DNA of 64,000 bases from Azolla caroliniana (Eukaryota; Polypodiophyta), in contig JBHGNT010000015.1 of NCBI GenBank assembly GCA_043228905.1, positions 5,766,001-5,830,000 on the forward strand, read 5' to 3'. The notes below the pieces were generated by a model. The model saw only the letters and a list, made by a program, of their open reading frames with translations. It searched no databases and was not told the DNA's origin. Both the position numbers and the translations under genes were made by a program. Below, one piece after another: positions 1 to 10,540 of the stretch (the stretch's first letter is position 1; every line of letters starts with the position of its first letter).

Positions 1-391
1 CTTCATAGGTGGCGATGATCATCCCTGCCCGGTTCTGCGGCATGACAGGGGGTCTAGGGTACACATGGCCGTATTCGTGGAGCACACGGGCAATCTCGCG
101 GAACAACATATCTCCGCCGCCCTGTGTCCGGTAGCCCTTGCTGGCTAGGGAGTACTCACCAAAATACTTGATGAGTTGCTCCGAGGTCGGATTGTCAATC
201 GTGAATATGCCTCCCTCCGGAAGGCCTGTTAATGCACGGATCGCCTCATCTGTTATGACCTCTGTGTCGATTTCTTTGATCACCTTGTCGGCTTCTTTGT
301 GTGGCGGTGCCTCCATAATCGTCAAGAAGCCCTCGAGCCCGTGTTGCTTTAGCCATTTCTTGGCGGCTTCCGACAGCGTTTGCGGGTCCAT
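1..391 (-). CDS. Unknown ORF on the 3' side of gypsy T1, runs off window
   Basis: Open frame on the minus strand from ATG at 391-389 to the window edge, 130 codons without a stop; the C-terminus lies outside. The frame stays open upstream to at least 460 but shows no other ATG, so this Met is the best start. The product begins MDPQTLSEAAKKWLKQHG and later has GYRTQGGGD and VYPRPPV. I see no zinc knuckle, DDE, RT or membrane segment and do not recognise a family. It lies about 380 bp downstream of the T1 integrase on the same strand, and no LTR end separates them. It may be an extra 3' ORF of T1 (such ORFs are known in Tat-like gypsy elements), or a flanking gene if T1 is truncated. Function unknown. 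Confidence 0.5.
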   Translation of the reverse strand, partial: MDPQTLSEAAKKWLKQHGLEGFLTIMEAPPHKEADKVIKEIDTEVITDEAIRALTGLPEGGIFTIDNPTSEQLIKYFGEYSLASKGYRTQGGGDMLFREIARVLHEYGHVYPRPPVMPQNRAGMIIATYE

Positions 392-773
392 GTCTGTGTC
401 AAGGTCGGATTGTGGTGGCGAGGTTGGATGGTGATGAGAGTGAGAGTGAGAGAGTTCAAAAAGTGGGGGCTCTCTATGCGTAGGTTCTCGTCTGATGATC
501 TTCCAACGCCTTGGGGCTTCTGTGCTCCTGGGTTCGCGAAAGTAGAGGGTCTCCACGCGCAGTGGTTTTTCTCTGTGCATTCTGGCGCCTTTTTCGAGCG
601 TGTGCACGTCGTGTACTAAAATAGCATTATGTCCTATGGCGGCGCTTAAATGCCCACTACGTACCTTTTCGCTCCTCGCTCTCTCATCCATTCATACCTC
701 GCTTTTGCATGATTACTTCACTTTTTTTTATTATTTTTAAATTTATTTATTTTAATTTTAATGTAGTGTGAGG
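392..773. other. Spacer between T1 integrase and the unknown ORF
   Basis: No credible coding frame. The 710-770 part is strongly A/T rich. On the minus strand weak TATA-like strings (ATTTAAG near 646-652, CTATTTTAG near 617-625) precede the 391 ORF, so a promoter here is possible but not shown. The T1 LTR terminus (GGTAACA on the plus strand) is absent, so the T1 3' LTR is not in this stretch. Confidence 0.4.
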
Positions 774-2363
774 TTACTTGTCCGTTAGCCCTATTGGACC
801 CTTACCGGCCTCATTACTGTTTGCCGTCGCCTCATTCTCCCCAGTTACCGGCTTGCCGTCTCCTCCATCTTGGTGGTTGCCGTTTCCCTCACAGGTTGCC
901 GTTTCCGCACCGGTTCCCAATCCGGTGTCGGTTCTTTGCTCAAATGGGTTCTTGGGCATCGGTCCTCTATATGGCTTCAATCTGAATCCGTTGACCCATT
1001 TGCCTAGCACTTTGTCGGCAAGTGTCCCTAACTTGTAGGACCCATTATACTCACGTGTCAGCCAATACGGGCCGGTCCATCTAAACCGTAGTTTACCCAG
1101 CATCTTGCCCATCCGGGTCTGAAATACTAACACCGGCTTGCCGATTTCGAACATTTTTTCATTTCCTTTCCTGTGTCGGTCGACAAATGCTTTCCGTCGT
1201 CGTTGTTCCAATTCTAAGTGCAGGATGCTTGCCAGCCGTTGTTCCTCAAGTTCACACAGCGCTGTTAACCGTATTGCCTCCGACTCCTTCTCGTTCAGCC
1301 GTTCCCGTAGCTGGATCCGTAAGCTTGGTACTTGGAATTCCATCGGCATGATCGCCTCTAGTCTGAATGCTAACCGGAACGGCGTTGTTTGGATGCTCGT
1401 TTTGTATGCTGTCCGGTATGCCCAAAGCGCGCTATGTAGCTTGGTATCCCAATCAGTTCGGTTTTCGTTGACGATCTTCCGGAGGATATTCTGGAGCGTT
1501 TTGTTCGTCGACTCAGCTAACCCGTTTGCTTGCGGATAGTACGGTGTGCTCCGTTTATGGACAACGACATAGAATGTCGTCAGGCTTTCAACTACTTGGC
1601 CGAGAAAGTGCCCCCCTTGGTCGCTTATTAATTCGATTGGGCATCTGTAATGGCACTAGATGTATTCGTATAGAAATTTTGCCGTTGACGCAGCGGTGTT
1701 GTCTCTTAAGGCTTTGGCCTCCACCCATTTCGTGTAGTAATCCGTCGCGACGATGACGTACCGATTACTTGTTCTCATTTCCGGTGGTTTGAACGGTCCA
1801 ACAAAGTTCAGCCCCCACTTCTGGAATGGTTCGAGTGGTAGTACATGCTGGTGTGGCATCTGAGCTTGCTCCGTTGGCTGGCCCATTCGCTGGCACAGGT
1901 CACATTCTTTTGCGTACTGTACAACATCTCTTAATGTAGTTGGCCACCATAGGCCACTTTGCCATATTTTCCTGGCCGTCGCATCTCCGGCATAGTGACC
2001 TCCAGCAACTCCGCAGTGGGCTTCCTTCAGTATAAGGTCCTTTTCATCGCTGCGCGTAGCCCGTCTCCATATGCCGTCCGTGCCCTTGTGGTAAAGTGTG
2101 GCTCGTAGTAAGTAGAAATGTCGGCTTTGCACCGCCAGGCGTTTCCTTTCATCTCGGTTCATCTCTTCCGGAGGCAGTCCTGTGCTCAGAAACTGGTGCA
2201 TATTTGTGAGCCACTTGTCTTCTTGTGCCACCGTCTCATCTGCTGCCGTTTCCGTAGTGACTCGAAACAGCTCCGCATCTGGAAACTCGTCCACTACTCC
2301 GTCGCCCGTCTCTCCGGACTCTAATCGGCTTAAATAATCCGCTACGACATGCTGTATACTGGG
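774..2363 (-). pseudogene. T1 integrase (one internal stop, catalytic Asp changed)
   Basis: Continuation of the T1 polyprotein frame after the stop at 2366-2364. The zinc-binding part (HCGVAGGHY ... ECDLCQRM) lies near 2010-1900, followed by the catalytic core. The first catalytic Asp is Asn here: [10 protein letters not shown] near 1805-1830, where relatives have LDFVG. The second Asp (LISDQGG, near 1620) and the Glu in the QANGLAEST context (near 1570) are present. A second stop, TAG at 1658-1656, falls inside the core. The C-terminal part (774-1349) has the basic stretch QRRRKAFVDRHRKG, then a WTGPYWLTREY segment and a Gly/Glu-rich tail. No frameshift is needed. Known role: inserts element cDNA into the chromosome; this copy should be inactive. 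Confidence 0.88.
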
Positions 2364-5300
2364 TCAGTGGAATATTTCGAAGAATTCCTGTAATAGTAAG
2401 GTCCACCGAGCCAACTTACCGGTGAGTGACGCCTTGGACACCAGGTAGAGGAGTGCCGAATGATCTACATGGAAGGAAAACTTCCTTCCCAATAAATAAT
2501 GCCGAAACTTTGTCACACTGTAGATCATCCCTAGAGCTTCCCATTCCGTGGTAGAGTAGTTCCGTTCCGCATGGGATAGCTTTCGGCTGGCATAGTACAT
2601 TGGCCGGTACCACTTTGGCTCCGTAAGTTGCATCAGTACGCTTTCGATTGAGATGTCGGTGGCATCCACGAAAACATGAAATTCTTTACTCCAATCCGGA
2701 GGCTGCACTACCGGTGCTTGCGACAATAGTACCTTGAGGGCCCTATACGCCCTATCCTCGGTGTCGGTCCACTGGAATGGTGTCCGATGTACAACGGCAT
2801 GCAACGGTGTAGCCAGGTCGGCCAAGTATCGGAGCATCCGGCTGTGCCACCGGATCTGGCCTAAGAACCGGCTCAATGCCTTTGCCGTTGCCGACGCTGG
2901 TGCTTCTAATATGGCTTTCACTTTGTCCGGGTCGACTGCAATGCCTTCCTGGCTCACAATATGTCCTAGTAAGGTTCCATTGGACACGCCAAATACACAC
3001 TTCACCGGATTCAAGCTTAGCCGGTACGCTCTACACTTTTCTAGACAAAGACGGAGGTGCTGAAAATGGTCCTCCTCCCGGCTATAGACGGCGAAATCGT
3101 CAAGGAAAACCTGCATAAAAGCCGGGATATATTCACCAAAGATTTCCATGATAATTCGTTGAAATGTTGCCAGTTCGGTTTTGAGTCCGAACATCATCAC
3201 CACGGCCACAAACACCCCCCATTCGGTGACGAAAGTCGTTTTCTCTTGGTCGTCGGGGTGCATCCGGATCTGATTATACCTGCTGAATCCGTCTAGAAAG
3301 CTATAGACCTCATGGCCGGCGATGACATCCAACACTCCATCTGTGAACGGAAGTGGAAACACATCCGTTACCGTAGCCGCATTGAGTTTCCGGTAGTCCA
3401 CACAAACTCGAATTTTTCCGTTCTTCTTCGGTATGACTACGATCGGGCTCAGCCATGTCGCTTTCTTTACCGGACGGATAAAGCCAACTCTTAGCAGTTT
3501 GTCGATTTCCTCCTTGACTTTGGCGGCATAATTGGGATTCATCCGGTACCGTCTTTGTGCCACTGGTTTTGCATCCTTGCTCAAGTGAATCTGATGCTGG
3601 TATAACTGAGGGTCGAGCCCTCGCATGTCTTTGTATGACCAGGCAAACACGTCGCGAAATTCCGTGAGAATTGTGATCATCGCCGTTTTGTCTTCGGACT
3701 TCATCTCCTTGGCGATGTGCACCGGTTTTGCTTCGTCCGTGGTCCCTAGGTTCACCTCTTCAAGTTGCGACGCTTTTACGCGTTGTGAAACGGCCATTTC
3801 CCGTTCCAACGGTTCTTGCGCTTGCCGTAACTCTCGGATTGCGTCTTTATCCGATTCTACTTCAGTCTCTTCCGGCTGCGGTAAGTATGGTGCTACTGCT
3901 TCGGCAATGTCAATTTCGAAGAGGGGTACGATCTTTGGGTTTTCCTGCAAGTACTGAGCTTCTTCTTCGTCAGCTAACCCTTCTAGCATGTTGACGTACT
4001 CTGCATACAACGGTTTACATTCCTTGCCAGTGCTCGTCCTTGGCTGTGTTGGTACCCGTACCTTGGCTTTTCCTCGCCGGAAGGTAATTATATTTTTCCT
4101 CCAATTCTGTTTGATATGTGCCGTTTTCAACCACAGCCACCCCAACAATAGCGGGTATGCGCCTTGTGCCTGTAATTGTAGCACTACTGCCGAGATGTGA
4201 AATGTATGACCGCCAACAGTGACTTCTAATTTTCGTATTAATCCTGTCGGCGACACTGAGCTTGTATCGGCCATCTGTAACCAGAATGGACACGGCTCCC
4301 ACTCGTGGATTCCCAGGGCATCACACGTCCGGAGGCTTATTACATTCACCCCGGAGCCTCCGTCTATTACTGTGCCAGGGATTTCTTTCCCTTTTACAAT
4401 GGCAGTAATTACCAGACTGTTGGTGTCCACCACCGTTGGTCCCTCCTCCGGATTCGAGAAGAGTACCGGTGCCGGTGATGATTCTCCTTCCGTCATGGCT
4501 GTCTTCAGTCCTTCCGTGAATCTTGGCACGAGTTGTAGGAGTCTTCCTAGTGGCAGTGTAATCTGGCATTCTTGCAACGCTTGCCATGTCTCGTTCTTGG
4601 AGTGACTGCCGCTGGCAAGCCCTACGGTGTTCTCCTTTTGCCGCTGTAAGTCTGTGACGTTTTGCTCGTTTGCTTTCTTCACCCATTCCATCGCTTGCTT
4701 CCGGATGGTCTCTTGCGTCTCCCATTCCTTGGCCATGCCCTTTGACCTTGTGGTCACCTGTTGCAGATCTGCCACTTCAGGGACTACCATATTTACTGCC
4801 GATCGTTTGTCATAGCTCTTCGCCGGGCATTGATTACTATAATGGCCTTCCTGTCGGCAGTAGTAGTAGTAGGCTTTCCGGGTATTGCTGGATTCGGCAT
4901 TGTCTGTTGTACCCGAGGTAGGTCCTGTGGTAAGCGCGGGGTTTTGGGCCGGTTGGCTGCTTGAAGCTCCTTGTTCCGGATCCCGTGGGTGGCCGCCTTT
5001 TTTGAAATGCCGTTTTTTGTTATAGTTCTTCTTATTGCGGTACTCTTGACGAGGTTGGTCGTTATATCTGCCGTATTCCTCCCATTGCTGACGATACCTG
5101 GGGGAGTGCTCCCGGTCGTAATGTTCGTATCGTCTATTGTAATCCCGGTACCGATCATATCTATCATACCGGTCGTAGTTATCCCGCCGATCACCATACC
5201 GGACATCATTCTCCCGTCGATCGCCATACCGGACATCCTGTGACAGTCGGTCGCGGTCCATTCGCCGCCAGCGTTCCTCTTCTTCATCCCGGCTGCTGCG

Positions 5301-6158
5301 TGGCTCTATTTGTCGGACGGGCGGTGCTTGCCGGTTCAATAGATTATACTCGCACCTATCCGTCGTATGGCCCTTGGATTGACAGATTACACATTGCGTC
5401 CTCATAGTGCATTCTAGTGCCGAGTGTCCGGAATTCAAGTAGGTTGTGCACTGTATTGCTTGCCGAAACCGGAGGTCTTCATCGGACGGTAACACCCGTT
5501 GGAGTGCTCCCAGTGTGAGCCAGGAGCTTGTCTTTTCCATCTCTCTCACCCGGTCAATGACCTGGTCGATGGTACTTGCGCGGAAGTCAATTACCGTGCA
5601 AACCGTGCGTAGGGGTTCCCGGAGTGCATTTAGGAATATAGTCCGTAATTCCTCCTCCGGGGGTGCGCGGGCAAGCTGACTATGCATCCGTTGAAACCGG
5701 ATGACAAACTGGGGAATGCTCTCCCCTGCCTCCTGTTGGATGGTATAAAATAAGCCCACCATTACTGTTTGGTCCACCTCCTTTTGGAAAAAATGCAAGA
5801 ATTTAGCTTTTAAATCTGCGAAGGTGGTGATGGTACACGGGTCCTGCGTCCGGCGCCATCTCGCTGCCGGTCCCTCCAATGTGATGCCAAATTCTGCTAT
5901 CTTAGAGCGTTCCTCTTCCTCCGGGGTCAATTGCTGGGACACATGGTTTGCTTCCCATGTCTGTTCAAAGGCGTGAACATGAGCTTCCGCGTCCGGATCA
6001 TCTCTATACTTGGAGTACTGGAACGGCATGTCGTCGTCCAGTATTGGTGCGTGGGCTGGCGGTGTTGGTGGTTGTTCATGGTTTTTCTCTGGCGTCGGTG
6101 GTCTTTCCTCTTCTGTTGGTGATGGAGGCCTCTCCTCCTCGACTTTCGGTGTCGGAGG
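2364..6158 (-). pseudogene. T1 gag, protease, RT and RNase H polyprotein
   Basis: One uninterrupted frame of more than 1,200 codons between two in-frame stops. From the first Met at 6029: gag; a zinc knuckle CVICQSKGHTTDRC near residue 215; an Arg/Asp/Tyr-rich repeat region (YGDRR, YDRYDRY); a second knuckle whose first Cys is Tyr (YYYYCRQEGH); protease with VIDGGSGVN (DGG in place of DSG or DTG); RT with VCVDYRKLN, YSFLDGFSRYNQ and catalytic VFLDDFAVYS (near 3096-3110); and RNase H with FVDATD and HVDHSALLYL. It ends at TGA 2366-2364 just before integrase. The reading frame looks young, but MMFGLKTELATFQ and other strings differ from the usual MPFGL-NAPATFQ, showing missense decay. Confidence 0.9.
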
Positions 6159-6506
6159 TCACTCTTCCTCTGCTGGTGCCGGAGGTTCCAGCCTTAGCAC
6201 TTCCGGTTCTGGTGTCGGTAAGGTGTCCGATCCTTCGTCCTCCGGTCCGCCTGGGGTTTCGTTGCTGCTACGGTAGTTCGTGTGCACGCTGTATTCCCCT
6301 TCGGAATCTGATTCATACGCTGAAAAGGCTTCTGCTTCTCCTTCTCCGCTTGCCAACGCCTGGAGAAGGGATTCGGTTTCCCGGAGGCTGCTTAGGCTGC
6401 TGCCGTCGTCCGGGTGCGATGTTTGTTGTAACCAGAGGGACTCCTCCGCTACTCTCCGGATTACGTTGGAAAATGAGTGATCCGCTCTAATTTCCTGCGC
6501 CGCTTG
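6159..6506 (-). pseudogene. T1 gag N-terminal segment, cut by a stop
   Basis: Same frame as the T1 polyprotein, open from 6506 to a TGA at 6161-6159. It encodes a Glu/Ser/Pro-rich stretch (for example DSEGEYSVHTNY, then PTPEPEVLRLEPP) that continues past the stop as PPTPKVEEERPPSP repeats leading into gag. No ATG begins this segment and a TAG closes it upstream at 6509-6507, so the original start cannot be fixed. All three T1 stops could be single C-to-T (or G-to-A) changes. Inference: the polyprotein originally began upstream, in the leader next to the primer site. Confidence 0.6.
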
Positions 6507-6615
6507 CTAGAAAGACTCACGTCTCCTTTACCTTTCGGCAAGGCGTCGAGTTCGATCTGTAACCAGGTTGTGCGTTGATCTAGTCATCCATTCGTGCCGT
6601 CTTTTGCTGCAAAAA

Positions 6616-6633
6616 CAGGAATCGTGGTCGCCA
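6616..6633 (-). promoter_or_regulatory. T1 candidate primer-binding site
   Basis: Reading the minus strand inward from the 5' LTR there are 7 bases and then TGGCGACCACGATTCCTG, the TGG-initial form expected for pairing with a tRNA 3' end (CCA). The primer tRNA was not identified. Position and TGG start support the call; the gap from the LTR is a little long. Confidence 0.5.
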
Positions 6634-6875
6634 AAAATTGTGTTAACTCTTAGGGCCGGACAATGGCCTAACACAGGGTGTCTACGGAAGACACTTCACC
6701 AAAGGGGTGTTACGGCAAGAGGATTAGGCTCAACGATTAATCCGACTTAATTAGGTTACTTAGCAAGATCATTCTTAATAATCACACGCGTTGTCGTAGT
6801 GTAGGTTGCACACTATGTGGAAATTATATTTTTGTCCCTCCGGATAGAGAATGGAGTGCTCGGTGAGAACCGGAA

Positions 6876-6944
6876 GAAAACGGCATACCGGCAAGGAGGA
6901 AAACGGCATACCGGCAAGGAAGAAAACGGCATACCGGCAAGGAA
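6876..6944 (+). repeat. Three tandem 23-bp repeats
   Basis: Three consecutive units start at 6876, 6899 and 6922, each containing GAAAACGGCATACCGGCAAG. They lie inside the nested LTR-like insert. Similar ACCGG-rich strings occur in the solo LTR at 28927-29544, suggesting a shared repeat module. Confidence 0.85.
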
Positions 6945-6994
6945 GAGCCGGATAAAGAGACATAAATGTAAAAAAGAAGGAAATACTCACTACT

Positions 6995-7062
6995 GCGCAG
7001 GGCGTGATTCGAACTCTGCACCTCCACGTTAACAAACCTCAACCTTACCATTACATTAACTT
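6995..7062 (-). repeat. tRNA-like (possible SINE head) sequence
   Basis: On the minus strand the string TAATGGTAAGGTTGAGG resembles a pol III A box and AGAGTTCGAATCAC, about 35 bases later, resembles a B box. Spacing fits a tRNA-derived SINE head. No clear SINE tail or target duplication was found and cloverleaf pairing is not evident, so this may be only a relic or chance likeness. Confidence 0.3.
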
Positions 7063-7892
7063 ATCTTAAGTGTTTTAAATATAGATTTAATATGTATAAG
7101 ACCTTTATTTATGCATACCTTTATTAAAAGGTAAATCGTGTATTTCTTTAATATATGAAAAAGAAAAAACACGAGACACTAAAAATAACTCATGCACATC
7201 TAGCGTGCATGAGCCCTATACTTAGGAAATAAAAAAGCATCACATGCACATTTTTAGGGGACATGAACACTTTTTGTAAAAAAAAAAGAAGCATGAAGCC
7301 ATGCTTAGCTCTTCTTTCCTTATATAAGGAGGAGAGAAATATGTAAAGGGTTGTTGATTATTTGGATTAAGAATTAATCAATACAAAAATTATTCGTGGG
7401 ATTCACGATTTATACGTCTACTTCTCTCTTAACACCCTAAGTACTAATTAATATAGTATACTCGTGTGATTCACGAGTTTCTTATCTTTCTCTTTGCTAT
7501 TTACTCATAATTAATCTCTATCTCACGAACTTCTTTCTCCTAGTCCAAGACCTCTGTGGTTCCCACCCGACTCACGCAACGATCCGGAGCCGAAAGGCAC
7601 GACAGCGTAAGATATAACAATGAATGCAGAACGACAATTAACATAGAGAGATGAAAACACTAAGCTTTATTAATTAACCGCTGCTCATTACATTGTATCC
7701 AGGCCTTTAAATAGGTTTCCGGTTTGTATTACAAAACGGTGCCATCCGCACCTGTTCGGGATCGGTCCGGATCCGGAACGGCATACCGATTCTGGTCCGT
7801 CCGTCCACACTAATAGCTTACTTACAACCATTCCTTAATAATTAAATATCTCCTTCGTTTCACACTCTGGACTCCTATGCCGGCCGGTAACA

Positions 7893-9140
7893 GCCGTAGT
7901 GAAGATGTCAGCAACCTGAAGGTTCGTGCTGATGTGTTGTAGATCAACATCGCCAGCCTGAACGCGATCTTAGATGAAGTGATAGTGTACTTCAATCTAC
8001 TTAGTTCGTGCATGGGACACTGGGTTCTGAGCCAAGGAGGGATTGTTCATGTTGTCGTAGTATAGGGGAATCAGATCCTTGATGGGAATGACTAGATCCT
8101 TCAAAATTCTTTTTAGCCACACGGCTTCACAAGCGGTGACGGTCGCGTCCTTGTATTTGGCTTAAGTGCTCGACAATGCGACTGTCAACTGCTTCTTGCT
8201 GCTCCACGAGATGGCTCCGCTATCGAGGTTTTATAGCCGGCCCAATCTACATCTATTTACCCTTCAAGCCGAATGATCATATCCGACTTATACATAATGT
8301 CATAATCCACCGTCCCATGATCGTATTTGAGTACTTTCTTAGCACAATCGAGATGTATATCCCAAGGTTTCTGCATGAATTGGCTAAGTAGATCAACCGG
8401 ATAGCTGAGGTCAGGTCGGGTGATGCTTAGATAGATTAAGTTGCCAATCAGTTGACGATACTGAATAGGCTCGCAATCTTCTGTTTCCGAATCGACATCA
8501 AGTTTAGGTTTTGATTGAGAAGGATAGACACAAGTTTGCACTCAGTCATCCCAAACTTGTAGAGCAAATTGAGAATGTTGTGCCATTGAGAGATCAATAT
8601 CCCGACTAGTGTTCGAATGACTTTGATACCGAGGAAGTAATGGAGCTTGTGCATATCTTTCATTTCGAATCTGCCGGATAGGAGTGATTTGACCTTATTA
8701 ATGTCAGTTAGATTCTTCCTCTGATGACCAGATCATCCACGTACATGATGATGACAATTGGGTTGTTTGACTCATTTCTGATGTACAAGGAGTTGTCTGA
8801 TTTCGACATTTAGAAGCCCATTTGGTGAAGACATTGGGTGATCTTCAAATGCTAAGCACGCGGTGCTTGCTTGAGACCGTATAGCGGTTTCGTGAGTCGG
8901 TAGATTGTTTTCGGGTGTTTGCTCAATTCAAAACTAGGTGGTTGAATCATGAAGACCTCTTCTAATTTTCCTTGTAGGAAGGAGTTCTTTACGTCCATTT
9001 GGTGGAGGTGCCACCCTTTTGTAGCTGCAAAAGCAATGACTATCCGAACAATCATCATCTTTGCCACCGGGGCAAAGGTCTCCTCATAGTCGATTTTGTG
9101 TGTTTGAGCATATCCCTTAGCTACGAGTCAACATTATATT
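7893..9140 (-). pseudogene. C1 reverse transcriptase and RNase H remnants
   Basis: RT parts are readable in shifting frames: [20 protein letters not shown] near 9050-8980, [16 protein letters not shown] ending near 8852, and a preserved catalytic YVDDLVIRG near 8740-8725. Then comes KDMHKLHYFLGIKVI (8448-8663) and TRPDLSYPVDLLSQFMQKP. RNase H follows as LFYTSQT-type and HARTK / VHYHFI / VADIFT strings down to 7893, where the T1 LTR begins. Several stops and frameshifts make it non-functional. Confidence 0.75.
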
Positions 9141-10425
9141 AAACCTTGAAAATCCACCTACAGCCGATTGCTTTCTTGTGTGGAGAATGGGGGACGAGAT
9201 CCCATGTCTTTTTTCTGCTTGAATCCTGCATCTCCTCGTTCATGGATTCAATCCATCGTGGATCCTTGGCTGCCTCGAAAAAGGTTTCTAGTTGTCAGAC
9301 TATCACCACCTTCATCATAAAGGCATAATGATATGTCATATACTCATAATAGCTGAATCGGCTAACCAGGTTTTTCTCTTGGGTGGAGCGACGAAGCTTC
9401 TTGTTTGCAGAGACTAAGGATTTCTTTGCTCCAATCGTTCGGATGATTGGGATGTCAAGGCCTTCAAATTCACTATCAAGGGAGTGAGTTGACTCATTGT
9501 CGATTGGATCTTTGTATTCTAGCATTTTGACCTTCCCTTTGTCGAGCTTCGGACTCGGCCGAGATGTGTTTTGGTCATTCGGGGGCTCTTGCGGTTCACT
9601 CAGCCTTGTCGTTGGGCTGTCTTCGAACATGCGCCTCATTCGATCTTCATCTTCTATCTCTCGTTCGGCCGATTCCGGGTCGATTGGGGTCGGAATCAGA
9701 GTCGTCTTTGGTTCGTACTAGGATGCGAACTCGTCGAAAATGACGTTTTGACTCACTCGAACTTTTGGGTTGATGGATTGTAACATTTGTGCCCATTTTG
9801 TTCGAGTGAGTACCCTACGAGGATACATTTCTCCGACCTGGGATTGAGCTTTTGTTGCTTCTTGTTGGGAATATGTACATAAGAAATTGAGCCAAATATC
9901 CGGCTTCTTTCCGAAGAACTTCTCGTGAGGAATTACGTCGTGTACCCCAGAGGTTGTACACTTGTTCATGAGATAGAGAACTGTGTTAGCCGCTTCTTCC
10001 CAGTACGATTTTGGTAGGTTCTTCTCATTCATCATTGCCATTGCCACCTCTACTATGTGCCGATTCTTGCGTTCGGCTACTCCATTTTGTTGAGGCGTGT
10101 GTCGGCATGAGAATTCTCGTCGAATTCCTTCCATTCGGAGATAAGCTATAAATTCATCCGAGAAATACTCGTTGCCTCTATCTGATCGAAGGCATCAGAC
10201 ATGTTGACTAGTGACTTTTTTTACTTCATTTTTAAACTCTTGGAAGTGTCTGAACACTTTGCTCTTTTGCCGCATAGGGTAAATCCAGGTATGCCTGGAG
10301 AAATCGTCGATGAACATAACATAATATTGGCATCTGCCGAATGTTGCCATCTCGGTTGGTCCCCATACATCGGAATGTACTACATCCAAGATCCCTTTGC
10401 TCACGTTCCTCTCTTTCGGGAACAG
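9141..10425 (-). pseudogene. C1 integrase and integrase-RT linker
   Basis: Integrase core begins at the right edge with DVVHSDVWGPTEM (10404-10370) and continues FIDDFSRHTWIYPM, CLRSDRGNEYFSDEF and TPQQNGVAERKNRHIVE (near 10080), so the catalytic D, D and E residues remain although stops separate the pieces. Then PKVRVSQNVIFDEFAS (about 9725) leads into the Ser/Asp-rich linker, with KLRRSTQEKN and YYEYMTYHYAFMMKV near 9300-9380, as in other copies in this window. The N-terminal zinc part is missing because C2 inserted at 10426. Confidence 0.78.
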
Positions 10426-10488
10426 TGTTAAAGATTGCTTGCGGAAGCGTTAGAAAGAACAATACACAAAGAGAGAGAGAGAGTACGC

Positions 10489-10540
<52 letters not shown>

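Larger units (their letters stand above)
6792..7604 (+). mobile_element. Solo LTR-like insert nested in the T1 LTR
   Basis: Bounded by TGTCGTAGTG at the left and GGCACGACA at the right (terminal inverted TGTCGT / ACGACA), flanked by a 4-bp direct repeat GCGT at 6788-6791 and 7605-7608. Length 813 bp with no coding frame. A TATATAAGG box near 7319-7327, with an untranslated-looking stretch to the right end, suggests an LTR in plus orientation. Its termini and 4-bp duplication resemble those of gypsy elements T2 and T4 (TGTCGTGAAA...CACGACA, duplication ACGT), so it may be a distant solo LTR of that lineage. Confidence 0.8.
1..7892 (-). mobile_element. T1: Tat-like Ty3/gypsy retrotransposon, 5' LTR to left window edge
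   Basis: Minus-strand element: 5' LTR (6641-7892, split by an insert), primer-site candidate, gag with proline-rich N-terminus, protease, RT, RNase H and integrase in Ty3/gypsy order. The motif FAWSYKDM followed by a G-x-DP string before RT is typical of the Tat/Athila side of plant gypsy elements. The whole polyprotein from about 6506 to 774 stays in one frame and is broken only by stops at 6161-6159, 2366-2364 and 1658-1656. The 3' LTR is not seen and is presumably left of the window. The 5' LTR cuts copia element C1 at 7893, so T1 inserted into C1. Confidence 0.85.
6641..7892 (-). repeat. T1 5' LTR, split by an insertion
   Basis: Starts TGTTAACTCTTAGGGCC and ends GGCCGGTAACA on the plus strand, giving TGTTA...TAACA termini. 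The halves 6641-6791 and 7608-7892 align in reverse complement with the solo LTR at 55840-56273, which defines the ends and shows that 6792-7604 is foreign. Without the insert and its target copy the LTR is about 435 bp, close to the 434 bp of the solo copy. A TATTTAAA-type box (plus strand TTTAAATA near 7711-7718) marks minus-strand orientation, matching T1. Confidence 0.92.
7893..10425 (-). mobile_element. C1: truncated Ty1/copia element
   Basis: Minus-strand copia coding relics in the order RNase H (left), RT, linker, integrase (right). Both ends are cut by other insertions: the T1 LTR removes everything after the RNase H motif ADIFT at 7893, and the LTR of C2 begins at 10426 inside the integrase N-terminal part. 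Neither C1 LTR is present. Sequence differs clearly from the C2/C4 family (for example FPKERNVSKGILDVVHSDV). It is among the oldest layers in the left part. Confidence 0.8.

Noticed and set aside
138-619. Plus-strand ORFs near the left edge
   Set aside because: They lie opposite the better supported minus-strand frame (1-391) and have no recognisable content.
4793-5287. Met/Ile/Gly-rich ORFs overlapping T1 gag on both strands
   Set aside because: Shadows of the Arg/Asp/Tyr-rich gag repeats in the true frame of the T1 polyprotein.
6995-7062. Functional tRNA gene
   Set aside because: Only A- and B-box likeness; acceptor and anticodon stems do not pair convincingly.
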